From: Bacillus sp. AFS059628
GTDB lineage: Bacteria; Bacillota; Bacilli; Bacillales; Bacillaceae_G
Assembly: GCF_002571225.1 (NCBI RefSeq)
Contig: NZ_NVEC01000076.1
Span: forward strand, 34,725-85,490
DNA: 50,766 bases
Direction of reading: 5' to 3'
Below are positions 46,977-50,766 of the stretch, piece by piece; position 1 is the stretch's first letter; each line of letters opens with the position of its first letter. Position numbers and translations under genes: made by a program. The notes under the pieces were generated by a model, which worked only from the letters and a program-made list of their open reading frames with translations, did no database searches and was not told the origin of the DNA.

Positions 46977-47216
46977 ATGGCTAGAATCGGTGTTGAAAAC
47001 TCATTAACAGATGTTCAGCAAGCTCTTCAGCAACAAGGATATGAAGTTGTTACCCTTAACTCTGAACAGGATGCACAAGGCTGCGATTGTTGTGTGGTAA
47101 CTGGGCAAGATTCCAATATGATGGGGATTGCAGATACATCAATTAAAGGATCGGTAATTACAGCTCATGGTTTAACAACGGATGAAATTTGTCAGCAAGT
47201 TGAGAGCCGTATTTAA
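46977..47216 (+). CDS. ykuS: UPF0180 (YkuS) family protein
   Basis: The product is 79 aa. Start ATG 46977 follows TAGGAGGTGAGAATT. The pattern [25 protein letters not shown]...[18 protein letters not shown] is the UPF0180 signature; B. subtilis YkuS is the named member. It has a small alpha/beta fold with a CDCC cluster at about 40-43. Role unknown. Closed by a strong terminator. Confidence 0.85.
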   Translation: MARIGVENSLTDVQQALQQQGYEVVTLNSEQDAQGCDCCVVTGQDSNMMGIADTSIKGSVITAHGLTTDEICQQVESRI

Positions 47217-47235
47217 ATTTATTTTACAAAAAGAA

Positions 47236-47269
47236 AGAGGACTCCTTTTGAAAAGGAGTCCTTTTTTTA
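47236..47269. terminator. Bidirectional terminator after ykuS
   Basis: AGGACTCCTTTT (47238-47249) and AAAAGGAGTCCT (47251-47262), with a T-run on the plus strand and a T-rich stretch on the minus strand. It would also end the candidate RNA at 47236-47500. Confidence 0.85.
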
Positions 47270-47500
47270 TATTCACCTAACGGGAAAGTAACATATACTG
47301 GATGAAAGCCCTACCTCTCTCTCATCATTACGGTTCCACTGACCGCTCCTTGATTCACTAGTATACCTATAAAGCCTATAATTATAATTTATAGGGTTTG
47401 TTCACAAAAGTTGTTGGTAAGATTACCCGATCTTTCGCAAACTTTTCGTATTATATTTATAAGATTTATTTACTTTACACTAGCTGTAACCGAGACACGA
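47236..47500 (-). ncRNA. Candidate structured non-coding RNA (about 265 nt)
   Basis: A near-consensus promoter (47507-47535) fires into a gap with no credible reading frame, and the ykuS terminator closes it. The minus-strand sequence can fold several local stems: AAAAGTT/AACTTTT enclosing GGTAATCTTACC (about 47446-47405), CCTATAA/TTATAGG (about 47396-47375), CGGT/ACCG and GATGA/TCATC. It does not show the landmarks of tmRNA, RNase P, SRP RNA or any riboswitch I can recognise. No gene follows on this strand, so it is not a leader. Confidence 0.5.
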
Positions 47501-47506
47501 ATTAAA

Positions 47507-47535
47507 ATTTTAACATCAATACAATAACTTGTCAA
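47507..47535 (-). promoter_or_regulatory. Near-consensus sigma-A promoter
   Basis: TTGACA (47535-47530), exactly 17 bp, TAAAAT (47512-47507). It is one of the best promoter matches in the window and points into the non-coding region 47236-47500. Confidence 0.75.
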
Positions 47536-47551
47536 CATTTTTTACAAATTA

Positions 47552-47580
47552 AAAACAGACAGTAACGGTTTGTCTGTTTT
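47552..47580. terminator. Intrinsic terminator after the 29-aa gene
   Basis: AAAACAGACA (47552-47561) and TGTCTGTTTT (47571-47580) form a perfect 10-bp stem overlapping the small gene's stop codon. It isolates that gene from the promoter downstream of it. Confidence 0.75.
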
Positions 47581-47668
47581 AGAATGGAGCTTTTTCTTTT
47601 ATTACATATACAACAAAGCCGCTTACTAACATACATAAGCCAACTACTAAGTTTTTGATATTAATCAT
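47579..47668 (-). CDS. 29-aa small membrane protein
   Basis: The product is MINIKNLVVGLCMLVSGF followed by VVYVIKEKAPF. ATG 47668 follows GGGAGAGGAATTT. It is almost entirely one transmembrane helix with a short basic tail. A good ribosome site, a closely fitting terminator and a sensible topology support a real gene despite the length. I do not recognise a family; it might be a small regulatory membrane peptide or a toxin-like peptide. Confidence 0.6.
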   Translation of the reverse strand: MINIKNLVVGLCMLVSGFVVYVIKEKAPF

Positions 47669-47776
47669 AAATTCCTCTCCCTTATTCCACACATCATATA
47701 TATTTACAGTTCATTTATTCCGATCATCCTAAAGCACACTTGTTCTAATATATCATAATTCCTAAAAAATGCAAGT

Positions 47777-48184
47777 TCACTTTTGACGGTTATTTACAAA
47801 TTTATCTACAGTGCTTGGTACAGTATTTAAAGCCTTCTCAATTAAATGTGTACTACTATTGAGGTGCAATACTTGCACACCGTTAGAACCAACTACTAAA
47901 AAAGCAACTGGGCTAATAGAAACCCCAGCCCCGCTCCCGCCTCCAAATGGATGACTTTGTTTGTGCTCTTTATGTTGCCCTTGTCCGTTCTTATGTTTTT
48001 CGGAAATAAAATCACCTTTAAAATCACTTCCGCCAGCTCCAAAACCGAAAGCTACTTGAGATACTGTTAATACTACATTTCCGTCAGCTGTTGAAACCGG
48101 GCTGCCAACAATTGTATTTACATCTACCATCTCTTTTAAATTTGTCATTGCTGTTTTCATTAAATTTTCAATTGGATGTTCCAT
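47777..48184 (-). CDS. gerW: GerW/YtfJ family sporulation protein
   Basis: The product is 135 aa. Start ATG 48184 gives MEHPIENLMKTAMTNLKEMVDVNTIVG, the usual family N-terminus, with AAAGGGTG upstream; the frame is open further but without ribosome sites. VSQVAFGFGAGGSDF and PFGGGSGAGVSISPVAFLVV are the Gly-rich core. In B. subtilis YtfJ (GerW) is made in the forespore and is needed for normal germination. It is slightly shorter than the B. subtilis protein (about 150 aa). It diverges from the gene at 48375. Confidence 0.88.
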   Translation of the reverse strand: MEHPIENLMKTAMTNLKEMVDVNTIVGSPVSTADGNVVLTVSQVAFGFGAGGSDFKGDFISEKHKNGQGQHKEHKQSHPFGGGSGAGVSISPVAFLVVGSNGVQVLHLNSSTHLIEKALNTVPSTVDKFVNNRQK

Positions 48185-48374
48185 TATGTATTGCACCCTT
48201 TCCTCATTATTCTTTTTTATACTTTCCAAAATAGAGGAAGTCATACTAACTTTTACTATTTCAAAAAAACAATCTCCACTTTTTAAATGGATATGACTCC
48301 CTGTACATACTCGGATAAAAAGGAAAAAGAGATACATACTACTATTGAACCTTGTTATGAAAGGAGTCATGACT

Positions 48375-48749
48375 TTGACTGAGAAATTTGATGAGTACAA
48401 AAAAAGAGATAGAATAGATAGTGATTATAGTGACTATAAAGAAGAATATGCAGCTGAAGTTGCACCACAGCGCATTGATTATGATTACGATGAGAAGGAT
48501 CATAAAGATGATGTGAGATCGTCTGCCGCTGGATCAACTGCTGGCTTTATCGCTCTTGCCTTATCTATCTTATCACTCTTTACCTTCCCAACATTATTTG
48601 GCCTTGTTTCTGTATTACTAGGTATTTACGCTTATAATCGCGGAGCTACTGTAACTGGTGGTATCGCTGCGATAGTCGGCGGAATTGCAGCACTCATCGC
48701 AATTTTATTCCGAGTAGCGCTTATCGGATTATTGTTCTCCCTTTTTTAA
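48375..48749 (+). CDS. DUF4190-like membrane protein
   Basis: The product is 124 aa. TTG 48375 is preferred (8 nt from AAAGGAG); an ATG at 48369 is only 2 nt from it. A hydrophilic, acidic, Tyr-rich N-terminal half (EKFDEYKKRDRIDSDYSDYKEEYAAEV) is followed by two transmembrane helices (about 58-120) with LALSILSLFTFPTLFGLVSVLLGIYAYNRG, the DUF4190 pattern. Role unknown. Confidence 0.75.
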   Translation: MTEKFDEYKKRDRIDSDYSDYKEEYAAEVAPQRIDYDYDEKDHKDDVRSSAAGSTAGFIALALSILSLFTFPTLFGLVSVLLGIYAYNRGATVTGGIAAIVGGIAALIAILFRVALIGLLFSLF

Positions 48750-48751
48750 AA

Positions 48752-48788
48752 AGAAAAAGGTATCTCGCTTATGCGGGATACCTTATCC
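48752..48788. terminator. Bidirectional terminator
   Basis: AAGGTATCTCGC (48757-48768) and GCGGGATACCTT (48773-48784) with one G-T pair sit between the DUF4190-like gene and the converging potassium transporter gene, overlapping the latter's stop. Confidence 0.8.
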
Positions 48789-50126
48789 TGTAAATACATC
48801 TTCCGATGGATACTTAATTTTTTGTTTTGCTGGTCGCGCTAAAGAAAAGACAAGTGTTAACGGTCCAATTAATCCGCAAAACATAACAAACATAATAATA
48901 CATTTTCCAAACGCTGATAACTTTGCAGTAATCCCCATCGTTAATCCTACTGTACCAAATGCTGAAATTGTTTCAAATAGTAACTGAATAAAACTGAAGT
49001 TTTCTGTTAGCATTAATACAAATACTGCTGCAAAAATGAGAATTTGACTGGCAACAGCAATCGCTAACGCTCTCGTTACTGTCGACATTTTTATTGTGCG
49101 CTGAAATAATACAATTTCCTCTTTCTTTCTAAAAAAAGAAAGGACAGATGTAACTAAAATAACAAACGTTGTTAATTTAATCCCTCCACCTGTTGATACA
49201 CTTCCTGCACCAATAAACATTAAAACCATCGTAAATAATATAGATGATTCTTCCATCCCCCCGTAGTCAACTGTATTAAATCCAGCAGTACGAGGAGTAA
49301 TACCTTGGAAAAAAGAAGCCCATAACTTTTCATTTAAAGGTAAATTCCCTAACGTCTTCACATTATTATATTCCAATACAAAAATCACAATCATCGCTAT
49401 CACATTTAGCGCTACTGTTCCAACAATCATAATTTTGGAATGAAGCGATAATTTCCGAAAACTACGGCTATACCATATATCAATTAATACAGTAAAACCG
49501 AGACCACCTATTACGATTAAAGAGCAGATCCCAATATTAATAATAGGATCTCCTACATACCTCGTTAAATTATCTGGCCATAGTGCAAATCCGGCATTAT
49601 TATAAGATGCGATTACGTGAAAAATACTATAATATATACCTTTTCCAAAGCCAAACTCTGGAATAAAGCGAAATGATAAAAAGATAACTCCAATCAACTC
49701 AATACAAATTGAAAATATAAAGACACGTTTTACTAATTTTACGAGACCACCTATATTCGTCTGATTAAATGCCTCCCCAATTAATAAGCGATGGCGTAAT
49801 CCGATTTTTTTGCCTAATACCCAAACAATTAAAATGGCAATCGTCATAAGACCTAGACCACCTGTTTGAATTAAAAACATAATTACAATTTCGCCAAACA
49901 TCGTAAATGTACTTGCGGTATCTACTACTCCTAATCCTGTTACAGTTGCTGCTGACGTTGCCGTAAAGAAAGCATCTACCCAACTAATATGTACTTTCGT
50001 TGCCAATGGTAACTTTAATAACAAACCGCCAACCACAATTAAGCAGAAAAAACCTAATGCTAATATTTGTGGTGGATTTAATCGTATAAAACGATTATAC
50101 AGCCCTTGTCTTTTTGTTACTTCCAT
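48783..50126 (-). CDS. Ktr/Trk-type potassium channel subunit (KtrB/KtrD-like)
   Basis: The product is 447 aa. I use ATG 50126 after AAAAGGGAGTTAGTGAAT. It has four repeated M1-P-M2 units typical of the SKT superfamily, with selectivity loops TSAATVTGLGVVD, NNAGFAL, TPRTAGFNT and SAFGTVGLTMG. It needs a cytosolic KtrA/KtrC RCK subunit, which is not encoded in this window, as is usual for KtrD-type orphans. It imports K+ with Na+. Size is the same as KtrB (445) and KtrD (449), so the paralogue cannot be decided. I see no c-di-AMP riboswitch in its leader. Confidence 0.88.
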   Translation of the reverse strand: MEVTKRQGLYNRFIRLNPPQILALGFFCLIVVGGLLLKLPLATKVHISWVDAFFTATSAATVTGLGVVDTASTFTMFGEIVIMFLIQTGGLGLMTIAILIVWVLGKKIGLRHRLLIGEAFNQTNIGGLVKLVKRVFIFSICIELIGVIFLSFRFIPEFGFGKGIYYSIFHVIASYNNAGFALWPDNLTRYVGDPIINIGICSLIVIGGLGFTVLIDIWYSRSFRKLSLHSKIMIVGTVALNVIAMIVIFVLEYNNVKTLGNLPLNEKLWASFFQGITPRTAGFNTVDYGGMEESSILFTMVLMFIGAGSVSTGGGIKLTTFVILVTSVLSFFRKKEEIVLFQRTIKMSTVTRALAIAVASQILIFAAVFVLMLTENFSFIQLLFETISAFGTVGLTMGITAKLSAFGKCIIMFVMFCGLIGPLTLVFSLARPAKQKIKYPSEDVFTG

Positions 50127-50216
50127 ATTCACTAACTCCCTTTTTCCCCTCATAACTAAAGGCTTATAAGAAACCTTACATAGCGGGATAAACCTTATAC
50201 TCTTATAATATAGTTG

Positions 50217-50245
50217 AGCATAATCCTTTTTTTCATAGTTTTCAA
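50217..50245 (-). promoter_or_regulatory. Possible promoter of the potassium transporter gene
   Basis: TTGAAA (50245-50240), 17 bp, TATGCT (50222-50217) on the minus strand. The leader to the ATG at 50126 would be about 85 nt with no recognisable riboswitch. Confidence 0.4.
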
Positions 50246-50353
50246 CTTTTATTTATATTCGCACTTCATTTCCTCTTATAAATGAAGCCTTCTATTCTCT
50301 TTCTTTACTCTATAACCCTTACAGCAACAACTTCATATCTATCATTTCTCAAA

Positions 50354-50407
50354 TTCTCATACCTTTCACTCTATGTTCACACCCTGGTCACATCCACCTT
50401 TTATAGT
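50354..50407 (+). promoter_or_regulatory. PhoP-box-like array and -10 box, unit 1
   Basis: Four hexamers at exactly 11-bp spacing: TTCTCA (50354), TTCACT (50365), TTCACA (50376), GTCACA (50387). The -10 box TATAGT lies at 50402-50407 and there is no -35 consensus. Direct TTCACA-type repeats with 5-bp spacers, ending about 10 bp before the -10, are the arrangement of B. subtilis PhoP boxes. Confidence 0.6.
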
Positions 50408-50412
50408 ATATG

Positions 50413-50541
50413 TATCGGAGCTGTTCCTCCCTAATTTATAAGACATTCCCCAGTGTCTTGAACAGCTTTCCATCCCTAATTAAATTGACATAAATTGTCC
50501 CCTTCCTTAGGCCATCATTTTCGATGGTCTTATTTTTTGTT
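50413..50541 (+). ncRNA. Candidate C-rich small RNA, unit 1
   Basis: About 130 nt. The outer stem GGAGCTGTTC (50417-50426)/GAACAGCTTT (50460-50469) encloses the inner stem AAGACA (50440-50445)/TGTCTT (50454-50459). Unpaired segments hold TCCCTAATT twice (50428-50436, 50473-50481) plus TTCCCC and TCCCCTTCC, which could pair with ribosome sites. A terminator follows (50510-50541: GGCCATC, loop, GATGGTCT, T-run). There is no credible reading frame. Confidence 0.6.
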
Positions 50542-50563
50542 TACTCTATTTTTTATGGAAAAC

Positions 50564-50617
50564 TTCCTCTCTCTTTCACTCTATGTTCACATCAGGGTCA
50601 CATCTACCTTTTATAGT
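50564..50617 (+). promoter_or_regulatory. PhoP-box-like array and -10 box, unit 2
   Basis: The same design as unit 1: TTCCTC (50564, weak), TTCACT (50575), TTCACA (50586), GTCACA (50597), each 11 bp apart, then TATAGT at 50612-50617. The spacers have changed between units while the repeats have not. Confidence 0.6.
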
Positions 50618-50622
50618 ATATA

Positions 50623-50751
50623 TATCGAAGTTGTTCCTCCCTAATTTATAAGACATTCCCCAGTGTCTTGAACAACTTCCATCCCTAATTAAATTGACAT
50701 AAATTTTCCCCTTCCTTATGCCATCATTTTCGATGGTCTTATTTTTTGTTT
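50623..50751 (+). ncRNA. Candidate C-rich small RNA, unit 2
   Basis: A near-copy of unit 1 about 209 bp downstream. The outer stem is GAAGTTGTTC (50627-50636)/GAACAACTTC (50670-50679), all Watson-Crick. Relative to unit 1, one C-G pair has become T-A by changes on both sides. The two TCCCTAATT motifs, the inner stem and the terminator (50720-50750) are kept. The window ends just after it, so further copies may follow. Confidence 0.6.
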
Positions 50752-50766
50752 ACTCTATTTTTTATG

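Noticed and set aside
47236-47500. Known housekeeping RNA (6S, SRP, tmRNA, RNase P) or T-box
   Set aside because: I looked for the landmark motifs of each, including GGTGGTACC for a T-box, and found none.
50127-50353. c-di-AMP (ydaO-type) riboswitch before the potassium transporter gene
   Set aside because: Expected because many ktr genes have one, but none of the conserved segments is present.
50354-50766. Tandem repeat read as CRISPR or insertion sequence
   Set aside because: There are only two long units, with no spacers, no transposase frame and no terminal inverted repeats; promoter-hairpin-terminator order explains them better.

Overview
The window looks like chromosomal DNA of a Bacillus cereus group member. 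The base composition is AT-rich, start codons follow strong AGGAGG-type ribosome sites, and many intergenic gaps carry Firmicutes leader RNAs (T-boxes, SAM and lysine riboswitches). The gene set is also typical: a LiaR/LiaS system, a LiaI/LiaH pair, LtaS, GerW (YtfJ), an UPF0180 (YkuS) protein, and a HisZ-dependent short HisG. This assignment comes from recognising the proteins, not from a database search. I see no phage, insertion sequence, CRISPR array, rRNA or tRNA.

Layout. 1-4.3 kb: a lipoprotein, a methyltransferase, small proteins, and the branched-chain amino acid carrier brnQ behind an isoleucine-type T-box. 4.4-8.1 kb: the cell-envelope stress operon liaI-liaH-liaF-liaS-liaR with a LiaR-like operator. 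8.2-15.5 kb: transporters, namely an NhaC-family carrier under a SAM riboswitch (probably methionine), a GltP-type symporter, and an NSS-family carrier under a Trp T-box. Between them lie an M23 endopeptidase with a WalR-type site and two small genes. 15.5-22.6 kb: a complete assimilatory sulfate operon, SAM riboswitch-yezD-cysH-sat-cysC-sir-DUF3906-sumT-sirB-sirC. 22.7-29.3 kb: lysA under a lysine riboswitch, a DUF3888 protein, ltaS, pssA and a D-2-hydroxyacid dehydrogenase. 29.3-37.1 kb: the operon hisZGDBHAFIE-hisJ, preceded by a 17-codon leader peptide with three consecutive His codons and a five-segment attenuator. 37.1-46.3 kb: ilvE (CodY box), then an Ile T-box and ilvB-ilvN-ilvC-leuA-leuB-leuC-leuD. 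46.3-50.8 kb: small genes, gerW, a Ktr/Trk-type potassium channel subunit, and two intergenic regions that look like small-RNA loci.

The window is mostly amino-acid supply, and each branch senses its own end product: SAM for sulfur and methionine, lysine for lysA, uncharged tRNA-Ile for brnQ and ilvB-leuD, uncharged tRNA-Trp for the NSS carrier, ribosome stalling at His codons for the his operon, and probably CodY at ilvE.

The most unusual material is at the right end. Two tandem ~209-bp units (about 50354-50766) each hold an array of PhoP-box-like TTCACA repeats at 11-bp spacing, a -10 box, a C-rich stem-loop RNA and an intrinsic terminator. A compensatory base-pair change between the copies argues for selection on RNA structure. 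A second candidate non-coding RNA lies at 47236-47500 on the minus strand behind a near-consensus sigma-A promoter. The his leader-peptide attenuator is the third item of note.
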